The notes under the pieces: generated by a model
Databases searched by the model: none
What the model was told of the DNA's origin: nothing
Seen by the model: the letters and a program-made list of their open reading frames with translations, nothing else
Shown: positions 1 through 8,345 of the stretch, in pieces
Position numbering within the stretch: the first letter of the stretch is position 1
Layout of the letters: every line of letters begins with the position of its first letter
Translations under genes and position numbers: made by a program
Origin: JAGLOK01 sp963676355
GTDB taxonomy: Bacteria > Bacillota > Clostridia > Christensenellales > UMGS416
DNA: 64,000 nt
Reading direction: 5' to 3'
Assembly: GCA_963676355.1 (NCBI GenBank)
Contig: OY781093.1
Coordinates: 3,038,001-3,102,000 of the forward strand

Positions 1-50
1 ATTAAGCTGTCTCTTAAATCTTCAACATAACTACCTAAAATCTCATTCAT
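1..50 (-). CDS. 5' end of an unidentified gene, cut by the window edge
   Basis: An ATG at 50-48 has a good Shine-Dalgarno (AAGGAAG) seven bases upstream. Sixteen sense codons follow (MNEILGSYVEDLRDSL) with no stop before the edge. The gene lies directly downstream of cheR in the same direction, so it is probably another chemotaxis or flagellar gene of the operon. Sixteen residues are too few to name a family. Confidence 0.6.
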   Translation of the reverse strand, partial: MNEILGSYVEDLRDSL

Positions 51-74
51 TCTAATACTTCCTTACATACTTGA

Positions 75-890
75 TTATTTCTTGTTTTCACTTTTCATAT
101 AAATAGACGGGCCTATAAATTTATATGAATGCCTTTTATTTACCAAACTTTCTGAATGTCCAATGAAAAAAAGCCCGTTGTTAACCAAATGCGCATAAAT
201 TTTGTTTACAAGCTGCTCCTGCACTTTGTTGTCAAAATATATCATAACATTTCTTAAAAATACGATATCAAATTTATTCTTAAAGCTAAAGTTATTCATT
301 AAATTAAAATATCTATAGCTTATTGCGCCTAAGATTTCCTGTTTTAACTGATATCCGTCTTCAACCCTTGTAAAATATTTTGTCAAATAGTATTTTGGCA
401 TACCATCGCACTCAGCAAAGGTATATTTGCCTTTCATTGCCTTTTTTAAAACTTTGCTGCTAATATCTGTTGCAAGTATCTTTATTTTAATGTTTTCGCC
501 CAGACATTCTCTTAAAACCATAGCCATCGTTGCTGGCTCTTGGCCTGAAGAACTTGCTGCACACCACATTCTTATTTCTCTATTCTGTTGAATTCTTGGA
601 ATATTTTCTAAAATCTTTTCAATATTATTTTTTATATAATCAAAATGTGCTTTTTCTCTAAAAAATTCTGTAGTATTCGTAGTAACTACATTTATGAACT
701 CTTGAACTTTGTCTTGATTACTATCGTTTGAAACTATCTTATAATAATCATCATAATCCGTAATCTTATTGAGGCGCATCAATTTCTGAATCTTCATATG
801 GAACATTTCTTTTTTTGATTCCGATATATTGATTCCAGTTTTTTTAAATACTAAACTACTATAAGCCTTCAGTTGACTATCTTTAATCAT
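75..890 (-). CDS. cheR: CheR, chemotaxis protein glutamate methyltransferase
   Basis: CheR methylates glutamates on chemoreceptors with S-adenosylmethionine and so sets adaptation. The protein has about 271 residues. It starts with the helical CheR N-terminal domain, with a TTNTTEFFRE motif near residue 70, followed by a class I methyltransferase fold. The SAM loop reads CAASSSGQEP, with the glutamine version of the usual GEEP; ATDIS, FLRNVMIYFD and GHSESL follow. I chose the ATG at 890. A GTG at 902 is also open, but the G-rich segment before 890 looks like its ribosome site. It follows fliY after a 159-base gap that carries its own promoter candidates. Confidence 0.93.
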   Translation of the reverse strand: MIKDSQLKAYSSLVFKKTGINISESKKEMFHMKIQKLMRLNKITDYDDYYKIVSNDSNQDKVQEFINVVTTNTTEFFREKAHFDYIKNNIEKILENIPRIQQNREIRMWCAASSSGQEPATMAMVLRECLGENIKIKILATDISSKVLKKAMKGKYTFAECDGMPKYYLTKYFTRVEDGYQLKQEILGAISYRYFNLMNNFSFKNKFDIVFLRNVMIYFDNKVQEQLVNKIYAHLVNNGLFFIGHSESLVNKRHSYKFIGPSIYMKSENKK

Positions 891-948
891 TTTCCACCCC
901 ACACCTATACCACCATTGGTATAATATATATTCTACCCCATAAAATAT

Positions 949-975
949 ATATCGAAACAATCCGCACTATTCTTA
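949..975 (-). promoter_or_regulatory. Candidate sigma-28 promoter for cheR
   Basis: Read on the minus strand, TAAG, a 15-base spacer and TTCGATAT. This resembles the sigma-28 consensus TAAA-N15-GCCGATAA and keeps the CGATA core. It lies in the 159-base fliY-cheR gap. Confidence 0.4.
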
Positions 976-981
976 AATTAT

Positions 982-1010
982 TTTATACAAAAAATCCAAA
1001 TACTATACAA
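982..1010 (-). promoter_or_regulatory. Candidate sigma-A promoter for cheR
   Basis: On the minus strand, TTGTAT, 17 bases and TATAAA, within the fliY-cheR gap and just upstream of the sigma-28-like site. With both sites cheR could be transcribed independently of the fliF operon. Confidence 0.4.
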
Positions 1011-1049
1011 TTTATTAATTATAGCTACATTTGCATGTTTTTTTCACAG

Positions 1050-2183
1050 TTAGACAGGTGCTTTGTTTACAATTTCTGTTATTCTTACACCGTAATTGTC
1101 ATCTATTACAACAACTTCACCCACAGCAAACAGTACACCATTTACCATTATGTCAACCATTTCACCCGCCATGCGGTTCAAAACAACCACAGAACCGGTA
1201 GATAAAGCCAGTATTTCCTTTATTGTTTTTCTGCTGCTTCCAAGTTCGACTGTCACCTGAAGCGGCACTTCCATTATAAGCCCCATGTTCTTATCATCAG
1301 CTGCCCCGCCCGAGGTTCCGGGTACGGAATCAAATGATTGATATTGAACCGCTTTAACTCCCACCACACTTTGCTCTTTAATTGGCGGTTGTGGAGCTGT
1401 TGTCGGCTGCTGCGCAGAATAAGTCGGCTCAGGAGCTTGAGGTGGTGCTGCCTGTACACTCTCGCTTGGTGCTGCTGGTGCAGGTGCCTCTTCCTCTTCG
1501 CCTCCTAAAATTTTGTGCAAGATCTCTTTTCCGGATTCATAAGGAATAATCTGCATTATATTACTTTCAAGAAGGCCTTCAATCTCCATCCTAAAGCTCA
1601 CCATTATTGTGACATCTTTTTCGTTCACAAGCTCTGAAAAATCTGTATCGCCAACATCCAACGCCTTTACTCTTGGGGTTGAAATATTTATTGGTCTTCC
1701 CAAAACATCAGCAAGCGCTGTTGATGAAGAACCCACCATTTGGTTCATTACTTCGCTGATCGCGCTGAAGGCAAGCTCATCCAGCTCATCACCTTCATTG
1801 ACTTCTCCTTCACCACCCATTAGGAGGTTAGTCATCATGAGAACGTCTTTCTTTTTAAGGATAAATATGTTATAGCCACTTATACCTTCAGTATAAGACA
1901 CTTCAACTCCAACATATGGGGTTTTGAATTCAGATATATGGTCTTCTATAGTACCAACCGTTACTTTCGGTGTAGTTATATGAACCCTCTTATTCAATAA
2001 AGTGTACAACGTTGTAGCGCAAGTCCCCATGCAGATATTGCTGACTTCCCCTATTGCATCTTTTTCTGTTGTATCTAAATAATAAGAACCCTCTTCAGAT
2101 GCTTCAGCCTCAGCCGGCGCAGCATCATCGCTGCTTGAGTTGCCCCCTTGCATCATCTTATTAATTTCTTCTTGAGTCATCAT
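1050..2183 (-). CDS. fliY: FliY, flagellar motor switch protein with CheY-P phosphatase domain
   Basis: FliY is the Firmicutes switch component that joins a CheC-type CheY-P phosphatase to a FliN C-ring domain. Of 377 residues, the first ones (TQEEINKMM) resemble the CheY-binding peptide of FliM. Two CheC-type Glu-x-x-Asn helices follow (GEVSNICMG and SEVMNQMVG). A Pro/Ala/Gln-rich linker spans about 230-290, and a FliN domain ends the protein (VPLQVTVELG to GVRITEIV). Two adjacent ATG codons (2183 and 2180) are possible starts. The gene begins one base after the fliM stop, so translation is probably coupled. Confidence 0.95.
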   Translation of the reverse strand: MMTQEEINKMMQGGNSSSDDAAPAEAEASEEGSYYLDTTEKDAIGEVSNICMGTCATTLYTLLNKRVHITTPKVTVGTIEDHISEFKTPYVGVEVSYTEGISGYNIFILKKKDVLMMTNLLMGGEGEVNEGDELDELAFSAISEVMNQMVGSSSTALADVLGRPINISTPRVKALDVGDTDFSELVNEKDVTIMVSFRMEIEGLLESNIMQIIPYESGKEILHKILGGEEEEAPAPAAPSESVQAAPPQAPEPTYSAQQPTTAPQPPIKEQSVVGVKAVQYQSFDSVPGTSGGAADDKNMGLIMEVPLQVTVELGSSRKTIKEILALSTGSVVVLNRMAGEMVDIMVNGVLFAVGEVVVIDDNYGVRITEIVNKAPV

Positions 2184-2184
2184 A

Positions 2185-3186
2185 TCAGTCTTCTTCCCTT
2201 CTAATGATTTCAGTTACTTTAACTGCATATTTTGAGCCGTGTGTGCCAACCACTCCTTTAAGCTTTGGCATATGCTCAATTTTCACTGTAATAGGTTCTT
2301 CAACATTGTGGTCTATCCTAATTACGTCTCCTACTTGCAAACTTAATATTTCTCTTACTGTAGCTTTTGTATCATTGAAAACCGTATGCAGACTAAGCTG
2401 TGTATCCGCAAGCTGGCTCTTTTTAATGTCTGTTTTAATATCTTTTGAGACATTATTTTGGAAATCCGAATACCACTTGCGCATTGCCAGTTTTTTCGCT
2501 ACAGGCTGCACTGCAATGTGTGGAATACACAGATTGATAGTGTCAGAAACATCGCCAATATTCACATTCATAGTGATGATTGCGATTGGTTCGTTATTTT
2601 CCACTATTTGAGCAAACTGAGTGCTTGTTTCTATTCTGTCAAGATGCGTACTTAGCGGAATAACCTTTTCCCACGCATCATCCATCAATTTTAACATGCT
2701 TCTAACCATTCGTTCAAGAATGGACAACTCAATTTCAGTAAACGCCTTATAGCTATCGCTGTCTTGTCCTGTACCGCCAAACAACCGGCTGATTATCTCA
2801 TAGGATATTACAGGCGAAACTTCATAGAGCACATTCCCCTGAAGCGGCGGCATGTTTACAATCGCAAGCAATGCCGGCGAAGGTATTGAGTTATTAAACT
2901 CAGAAAAAGACTGCTCTTCTATCGAAGCGACTTCAACCTCACATAAAACCCTAAGCTTTCCTGACAAGAAAGTAGATAATCTTCTTGAATAATTTTCAAA
3001 GATAAGCTGAAGCGTCCTAATTTGCTCTTTAGGAAACTTGTTTGCTGTCCTGAAATTATACGGCCTGACATTTAAATCTTCCCCATCCGAGGATTCATTT
3101 TCGCCATCCGTGGGGAAACTATCATCCCCGCTGGAAATAGCCGATAGTAATTCATCTATTTCTTTTTGTGAAAGAACTCCAGTCAA
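2185..3186 (-). CDS. fliM: FliM, flagellar motor switch protein
   Basis: FliM is the middle C-ring subunit. It binds FliG and receives CheY-P. The 333-residue protein has the N-terminal CheY-binding motif (VLSQKEIDELL), the CheC-like middle domain and a C-terminal FliN-like (SpoA) domain near 255-330. The start is a TTG at 3186-3184 preceded by GAGGAC; no upstream ATG fits. It lies between fliL and fliY in the usual motor gene order. Confidence 0.95.
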   Translation of the reverse strand: MTGVLSQKEIDELLSAISSGDDSFPTDGENESSDGEDLNVRPYNFRTANKFPKEQIRTLQLIFENYSRRLSTFLSGKLRVLCEVEVASIEEQSFSEFNNSIPSPALLAIVNMPPLQGNVLYEVSPVISYEIISRLFGGTGQDSDSYKAFTEIELSILERMVRSMLKLMDDAWEKVIPLSTHLDRIETSTQFAQIVENNEPIAIITMNVNIGDVSDTINLCIPHIAVQPVAKKLAMRKWYSDFQNNVSKDIKTDIKKSQLADTQLSLHTVFNDTKATVREILSLQVGDVIRIDHNVEEPITVKIEHMPKLKGVVGTHGSKYAVKVTEIIRREED

Positions 3187-3213
3187 ATTCTGTCCTCACT
3201 GCTATCTATTTAG

Positions 3214-3609
3214 TTATTGTATTACATAATCATTAAAATACACATCAACCACATAGTCAATATCCATTTCAGATTTTATTTTCTCAACTATCTCTTGTCT
3301 CAGCACATCTTGTATCCCTGTGCTTCTCAGTTCCTCTTCGTTTTTCTCACGTAGAGTAAACACTATTATATCTCTTATCACATGATTGTACTCTGTTAGA
3401 TATTCTTCTTTACCTTCAACATTAAGCTCTAGAACTATTGTTGATTTTAAAAGATACTTGCTGTCTTTAATGTTTGTGACAAAGAAATCTCCCGGCACAT
3501 AAAACACACTAATCTCTTCAGGTTCTCTGTTTGCGAAAAACAAAAAATACGATGCAACACCTGCACCCACAAGAACTAAAGCTACTACAATAATTATTAT
3601 CTTCTTCAT
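3214..3609 (-). CDS. fliL: FliL, flagellar basal body-associated protein
   Basis: FliL is a single-pass membrane protein that associates with the stator and supports motor torque. The 131 residues show an N-terminal transmembrane helix (IIIIVVALVLVGAGVASYFLFF) and an extracellular part with the family's paired features: a hydrophobic strand with LLKSTIVLELN and a C-terminal segment ending KIKSEMDIDYVVDVYF. The ATG at 3609 has GGAGAAA upstream. It sits between motB and fliM. Confidence 0.9.
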   Translation of the reverse strand: MKKIIIIVVALVLVGAGVASYFLFFANREPEEISVFYVPGDFFVTNIKDSKYLLKSTIVLELNVEGKEEYLTEYNHVIRDIIVFTLREKNEEELRSTGIQDVLRQEIVEKIKSEMDIDYVVDVYFNDYVIQ

Positions 3610-3612
3610 TTA

Positions 3613-4452
3613 TCAGTTTTCTCCTAAAGTCGCATAGTCTGATGCGTATATACTTTCTATAAGGAAGTCAACACGTCTGTTTTGTGCTCTTCCTTCCTCT
3701 GTTTCATTTGTAGCCACAGGATGCCATTCGCCATACCCACTAGCTGAAAATTTCTCGCTTTGTAAATCTGTTATAGACAAAAAATATCTCAATACGTTGG
3801 TTGCTCTTTTTACGGACAAATCCCAGTTATCCTTAAATCTAGCGTTGTTTATTTTCCTGTCATCCGTATGTCCTTCAATCCTTATCATCTTTATGATATC
3901 TTCATATTCTGTAAAGATTTCAGAAACACTCCCCAGCAACTCCTTTGATTCAGGCTTAAGATATGCCTGTCCCGATGAAAACAGTGTTGAGTCTGTAATG
4001 TGTAGAATGATGAAATCATCTTGCATTCGCACATTTAGTTTAGTCTGTAAGTTGTTTTCGTTTATATGAGTTTCAATCCTGCCAAAAAGCTCATTAAATA
4101 ACTTTTTTGCTTCTTCCACATTTGCATCCACTTCATTGTCTGATTGGGCAGAATCCAGCCCTTCTGGATTATCCTCAATTCTGTCCAGTTGATCTTCAGA
4201 TGTTTCGCGTGTTACATCCCTATCTTCATCCCTTGTGGAAGGTTCAACCACACTTGGATCAAGTGCTTGAATCGCTACAAACGGCGTTCCAGACATAGAA
4301 CTTACTAATCTGTTCCATTTTACTGAGTCAACCGACGAAAAAGCATACAGCAAAACAAACAAAACCAAAACAAGCGTTATCATATCTCCATAGGTTGCAA
4401 GCCATGGAGCCACGCCTTCTTCAACTTTCTTTTCTACAGGTGCTCTTCCCAT
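3613..4452 (-). CDS. motB: MotB, stator protein with OmpA-type peptidoglycan-binding domain
   Basis: MotB anchors the proton-driven stator to peptidoglycan. The protein has 279 residues with one transmembrane segment containing the signature PWLATYGDMITLVLVLF. Asp23 is the expected ion-binding residue. A charged linker covers about 65-110, and an OmpA/MotB domain follows with the glycan-binding signature RIEGHTDD and a later NRRVDF. The 8-base gap from motA implies co-transcription. I cannot tell from sequence alone whether the ion is H+ or Na+. Confidence 0.95.
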   Translation of the reverse strand: MGRAPVEKKVEEGVAPWLATYGDMITLVLVLFVLLYAFSSVDSVKWNRLVSSMSGTPFVAIQALDPSVVEPSTRDEDRDVTRETSEDQLDRIEDNPEGLDSAQSDNEVDANVEEAKKLFNELFGRIETHINENNLQTKLNVRMQDDFIILHITDSTLFSSGQAYLKPESKELLGSVSEIFTEYEDIIKMIRIEGHTDDRKINNARFKDNWDLSVKRATNVLRYFLSITDLQSEKFSASGYGEWHPVATNETEEGRAQNRRVDFLIESIYASDYATLGEN

Positions 4453-4460
4453 AATACAGC

Positions 4461-5267
4461 TTACGCACTCTCTTTCGCAGCTTCTTCACTGCCTTCTTCA
4501 CTCTCTGAAGCAGGCACTTCCAAATCTCTTTTAGAGACAAAGGAATTAAGCTTATCTTTTATTATTCTGGAGTTTTCACCATCTTGAATGGACAATAGCC
4601 CTTCAAGCAGAAGCTCCATCTGCATAACTTCCATTTCTGTGTTATTTTCTAGTTTAGTAGCAATCGGAGTAAATATCAAATTCGCAAGCAAGGCTCCGTA
4701 AAAAGTTGTAACCAGCGCAACTGACATCGCAGGTCCCAACGCATCCGGATCATTTAATGCAAGTAGCATATTGATTAGACCTATCAAAGTACCAATCAAT
4801 CCAAATGCAGGGGCATAAGTTGACATGCTTTTCATCACCTGTTGTCCCAGAGAATGCCTCTTTTGAAGAAAATGAATTTCCGCATCCATAATATCTTTCA
4901 GCAAATCCGTGTCAACACCATCAACAATAAGCATTATCCCTTTTTTGAGGAAATCATTTTCGATATCTTCAACTGCATCATCTAAGGCAAGTAAGCCTTC
5001 TCTTCTTGCAACGTTTGCAATTTCAATAATCATATCAATATCTTTTTTGAGATTGATTTCAGATTTTTTTGTGATATTCATAATTATATTTGGAATAGAT
5101 TTTAGTGTTTTCATATCATATGAAACAATTGTTGCTGCAATGGTTCCACCAAAAACAATAAATATAGCCCCACCATTAACAAAGGCGGATAGCGGCCCAC
5201 CCATAACTATTGATACTACAATACATACAAATCCAATTACCATTCCGATTATTGATGTTAGTTCCAA
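4461..5267 (-). CDS. motA: MotA, stator proton-channel protein
   Basis: MotA surrounds MotB in the stator and pushes on FliG. The 268-residue protein has four hydrophobic segments: two at the N terminus, then TYAPAFGLIGTLIGLINML and the following helix (TTFYGALLANLIF). A large cytoplasmic loop with the charged VARREGLLALDD region lies between pairs. The start is TTG at 5267-5265 with GAGGTG upstream. The C terminus is acidic (SESEEGSEEAAKE). Confidence 0.95.
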   Translation of the reverse strand: MELTSIIGMVIGFVCIVVSIVMGGPLSAFVNGGAIFIVFGGTIAATIVSYDMKTLKSIPNIIMNITKKSEINLKKDIDMIIEIANVARREGLLALDDAVEDIENDFLKKGIMLIVDGVDTDLLKDIMDAEIHFLQKRHSLGQQVMKSMSTYAPAFGLIGTLIGLINMLLALNDPDALGPAMSVALVTTFYGALLANLIFTPIATKLENNTEMEVMQMELLLEGLLSIQDGENSRIIKDKLNSFVSKRDLEVPASESEEGSEEAAKESA

Positions 5268-5299
5268 ATTTAATCACCTCAGCTAATATGTTCCCGCAA

Positions 5300-5494
5300 T
5301 CAATCTGCCGTCCCATGAATTTTCTTTTTAAACTCCAGCGTAAGAGCCACTATTTCCTTTGTGGATTCAGCCACCACAAGTTTTCTTCCGGAAAGCATTG
5401 TAAGAACAGTGTCAGGAGTTTCCTCCATCTGTTCTATGAGCTCACAATTAACATAAAAAGCCTCATCCTTCATTAGGTGTGTTACTTTTATCAT
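5300..5494 (-). CDS. flbD: FlbD/SwrD family flagellar protein
   Basis: This is a 64-residue protein of the FlbD family, called SwrD in Bacillus subtilis, where it is needed for full motor power and swarming. It is nearly all one small domain (IKVTHLMKDEAFYVN to ALTLEFKKKI). The strong AAGGAGG before the ATG at 5494 decides that start over an in-frame TTG three bases upstream. Its place between flgE and the motAB genes agrees with a motor role. Confidence 0.9.
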   Translation of the reverse strand: MIKVTHLMKDEAFYVNCELIEQMEETPDTVLTMLSGRKLVVAESTKEIVALTLEFKKKIHGTAD

Positions 5495-5517
5495 CAAAGC
5501 CCTCCTTAGATTATATA

Positions 5518-5538
5518 CGGGGAGAATAAATCTCCCCG
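5518..5538 (-). other. GC-rich hairpin between flgE and flbD
   Basis: A perfect 8-bp stem (CGGGGAGA pairing with TCTCCCCG) with loop ATAAA lies between flgE and flbD. No T-run follows on the minus strand, so it is not a standard terminator. It could protect or process the mRNA. Confidence 0.6.
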
Positions 5539-5554
5539 CTAACTAAACTAAATA

Positions 5555-6397
5555 CTATCTCTTAAGATTAACAAGTTCTTCAAGCATAGAGTCCGATGTG
5601 GAAATAATTCTTGAATTCGCTTGGAAACCCCTTTGGGTTACAATCATGTCGGTAAACTCGTTTGCCAAATCAACATTTGTCATTTCGAGTGTGCCCGGAT
5701 TAAGAGTTCCTGTTCCGCCACTTCCTGGTATGTCATAAACAGCGTCTCCGGAGTTTATCGTGTTTCTGTAAGTATTCGAGCCCGTTTTTTCCAAAGCACT
5801 TTGGTTTGCAAAGCCTGCCAAAATAATCTGTCCCAACACATCTTCATCGTTTGTCAATTTATCAAGACCAACAATAGCTCCGTTACTGCTTATTGTAACA
5901 TCGTAGTAATTGGGATCAATATAGATGTTTTGCATTATAGGATCTCCGGCTCCATCTAAAACGAGGTTTCCGTCAGTGTCCACCTGATATCCCTGAACAA
6001 AGTCTCCGCTAGCTGTAACCAGATTGTTGTCTCTGTCAGTATAAAGGTTTCCTGCTCGAGTATAGTAAAGCGCGCCACCGTTTGAAACTGTAAAGAATCC
6101 GTCGCCTTCAATAGAAAGATCTAAGTCAGCTCCTGTGTACTGTGCCGCACTTTTTGTGTGAAGCACATCAATTGTCGCAAGCGACATACCCAATCCAACC
6201 TGCATTGGGTTTCTACCGCCGCTATCCACATCCGGTCCCGATGCCGGTGTTAATGTCTGTGAATATATGTCCTGAAATATTACTCTGCTTGCTTTAAATC
6301 CTACTGTATTTACATTTGCGATGTTATTACCTATAACATCCATTCTTGTTTGGTGATTTCTAAGTCCGGTAACTCCGGAGTACAAAGAACGCATCAT
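5555..6397 (-). CDS. flgE: FlgE, flagellar hook protein (short form)
   Basis: This protein polymerises into the hook. The 280 residues show the rod/hook N-terminal motif (LRNHQTRMDVIGNNIANVNT), the FlgE-specific SRVIFQDIYSQT, the middle IEGDGFFTV motif and a C-terminal coiled segment (NEFTDMIVTQRGFQANSRII). It lacks the large surface domain of proteobacterial hooks, as is usual in Firmicutes. GGAGGT precedes the ATG at 6397. Position after fliK and flgD supports FlgE over FlgG. Confidence 0.93.
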   Translation of the reverse strand: MMRSLYSGVTGLRNHQTRMDVIGNNIANVNTVGFKASRVIFQDIYSQTLTPASGPDVDSGGRNPMQVGLGMSLATIDVLHTKSAAQYTGADLDLSIEGDGFFTVSNGGALYYTRAGNLYTDRDNNLVTASGDFVQGYQVDTDGNLVLDGAGDPIMQNIYIDPNYYDVTISSNGAIVGLDKLTNDEDVLGQIILAGFANQSALEKTGSNTYRNTINSGDAVYDIPGSGGTGTLNPGTLEMTNVDLANEFTDMIVTQRGFQANSRIISTSDSMLEELVNLKR

Positions 6398-6418
6398 AGT
6401 ACGTTACCTCCAATTAAA

Positions 6419-7048
6419 TTAATTAGTTCCTGTCCCACCTTGTGAGATTTCTGTAATGTCCGAGAGATGGATTTTTTCTCCGTCAACGTGTGCATAAAGC
6501 ACTCCATCGACAACAGTTATCTTATCAACCACTCCGGTCACTGTATTTTCGGTGTCATCTTCTCCTATAATTTGAGCCGTAATTGTTTTACCAATTAGAT
6601 TTGAGCTTTGAAGCAGACTTTCATCGCTGCTTGTGTTTTCGCCCATTACTCCAACCACATCAGATGCCGTGTATTTTTTTTCTCCAACAAGGAGGTAGTC
6701 AATTCCGTCTTGCTTTAAAACGCCATCAACTCTGCCAAAAACAATTCCGGCCTCGTTTCCTTCTGCCGCGTCTTCAACATATACATATTTGCCAACCATG
6801 TCAACTGCATTGTTTGATGACATAGTAGCGTTTAAGTTTTGCATTTGCTCAAGCACAGAAAACTGTGCAAGTTGGGCAATAAACTCTGTATCGCTTGATG
6901 GCTCAAGCGGGTTCTGATTTGCAAGCTGAGCTACAAGGATGGACAAAAAAGCATTTTTATCCAAAGCATTATTTGACTGGTTATTTAAATCTTCCAGTGT
7001 CCTAACGCCACTAGCAGCGCTTGCGGATGTTGTATTATTAATTTCCAT
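6419..7048 (-). CDS. flgD: FlgD, hook capping/assembly protein
   Basis: FlgD caps the growing hook. The 209 residues contain the conserved N-terminal signature (LDKNAFLSILVAQLANQNPL followed by EFIAQLAQFSVLEQM). The C-terminal half is a beta-rich domain with two related strands. The gene lies between fliK and flgE. A GGT-rich site precedes the ATG at 7048. Confidence 0.93.
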   Translation of the reverse strand: MEINNTTSASAASGVRTLEDLNNQSNNALDKNAFLSILVAQLANQNPLEPSSDTEFIAQLAQFSVLEQMQNLNATMSSNNAVDMVGKYVYVEDAAEGNEAGIVFGRVDGVLKQDGIDYLLVGEKKYTASDVVGVMGENTSSDESLLQSSNLIGKTITAQIIGEDDTENTVTGVVDKITVVDGVLYAHVDGEKIHLSDITEISQGGTGTN

Positions 7049-7061
7049 TATAATTTACCTT

Positions 7062-8282
7062 TCATGCAGTGAACTCTACGGAGCTATTCTTCATCGTAAG
7101 ATCCGCATAATCCAGCGCAGCCTCATAGGCTACTGTGTCTATTGCCTCTAAGTTATCAGCGTAATAAGACTTTGAGCCTTTAAATGAGTTGCCACTCATA
7201 TTGCTATGTTGATTTAACTGTCCTTCAAAGCTTGAAAAATCCGGGTTTTCATAGACAACTTCAATGTTTGTCATATTAACACCCTTTTGCCTAAGCTGTT
7301 CACTAAGCCCAGGAAGCTGATCGGTTATAATCCCCTTAACATACTGGTCAGCAGCTTTAATCTGCGCCCTTATACCGTCTTCTTCCATAATTAGCTTAAC
7401 GCTTAATTTCCCCAAAAAGTCTGGCTTAAGCGTTACGTCAAATTCTTTTTTCCCGTTAATCTGACTTGCCGTGATTTTTTCTGCGATGTTTGCTACATTG
7501 TCCTCCATCGCTTCTGCAACCTTGTCAGCTTCGGCTGAAGCATTCTCAACGTTATCAACATTGTCTGTTTTGTTTTCAGTGCCAAATACATGAACGTTGT
7601 CATTCATGTCATTTTTAGCGTTTGTTTTACCTTCTGAGTTTTTAACGGCATTTTTAAGCATAAACTTAATTTTGTCGAAAGATTCTTTAACATCTTCAAT
7701 CAACTCAGTTTTTTTCACTCCTGTATTGTTCGTATTCTCGAAGGAGCATTGATACTTTTCAACCATTTCTTGAATCATCGGGACAATTTCGTCTTTAACT
7801 GATTCATTCTGGTCTAAATTAGGCATCCTTGCAATTAACTGTGAAAGTGCTTGGTTCATTTTCTCGTCCATCTCTCCTATGCTTACTAATTGAGAGATAT
7901 CTTCTGAAAGTTTATCCATTGCATTTTCATCCATGTCGTAGTCCAGCAAACCGAATCCTTCGAGAATGCCAACAATACCATCTACAAGCTCTTGCAGATT
8001 AGAATCGCAGCACTTGCTGTCCTCATTTTCCTCTTCAACGCCAGTGTCGGTAATTTTTGCTTTCAAGTTAACAATTTTACCATCTTCATCCTTTGCTAAC
8101 ATATGAAACATAAGCATATCTTTGATGTTATTTGCTTGCGCTTTTTCAGAGCCAGAGTTCGTCTGTGCCTTAAGCAGCATGCTAAATTTATCACTTGAAT
8201 TGCCATTTACCGCATCCTGAGCAGCGTTTTCCATGTTGTTCATAGCGTTCATATTCATAATTATCATGTTCAGAGCATTCAT
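7062..8282 (-). CDS. fliK: FliK, hook-length control protein
   Basis: FliK measures hook length and switches export specificity through FlhB. The 406 residues have a poorly conserved Asn/Met-rich N-terminal half. The C-terminal Flg_hook domain lies around 285-350 (DVTLKPDFLGKLSVKL and LSEQLRQKGVNMTNIEV). AGGAGGTG stands seven bases before the ATG at 8282. An out-of-frame ATG four bases upstream overlaps the site. A sigma-28-like promoter candidate lies immediately upstream. A second FliK-like gene is at 39555-41138. Confidence 0.9.
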   Translation of the reverse strand: MNALNMIIMNMNAMNNMENAAQDAVNGNSSDKFSMLLKAQTNSGSEKAQANNIKDMLMFHMLAKDEDGKIVNLKAKITDTGVEEENEDSKCCDSNLQELVDGIVGILEGFGLLDYDMDENAMDKLSEDISQLVSIGEMDEKMNQALSQLIARMPNLDQNESVKDEIVPMIQEMVEKYQCSFENTNNTGVKKTELIEDVKESFDKIKFMLKNAVKNSEGKTNAKNDMNDNVHVFGTENKTDNVDNVENASAEADKVAEAMEDNVANIAEKITASQINGKKEFDVTLKPDFLGKLSVKLIMEEDGIRAQIKAADQYVKGIITDQLPGLSEQLRQKGVNMTNIEVVYENPDFSSFEGQLNQHSNMSGNSFKGSKSYYADNLEAIDTVAYEAALDYADLTMKNSSVEFTA

Positions 8283-8317
8283 TCATTCACCTCCTTTCAT
8301 TTTATTCATTATTTATA

Positions 8318-8345
8318 TTATCGGTATAATGGTCTAAATTATTGA
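8318..8345 (-). promoter_or_regulatory. Candidate sigma-28 promoter before fliK
   Basis: On the minus strand, TCAA, a 16-base spacer and ACCGATAA. The -10 matches GCCGATAA at seven of eight bases. The -35 overlaps the stop region of the MotE-like gene. It would add late transcription of fliK, flgD and flgE. Confidence 0.45.
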
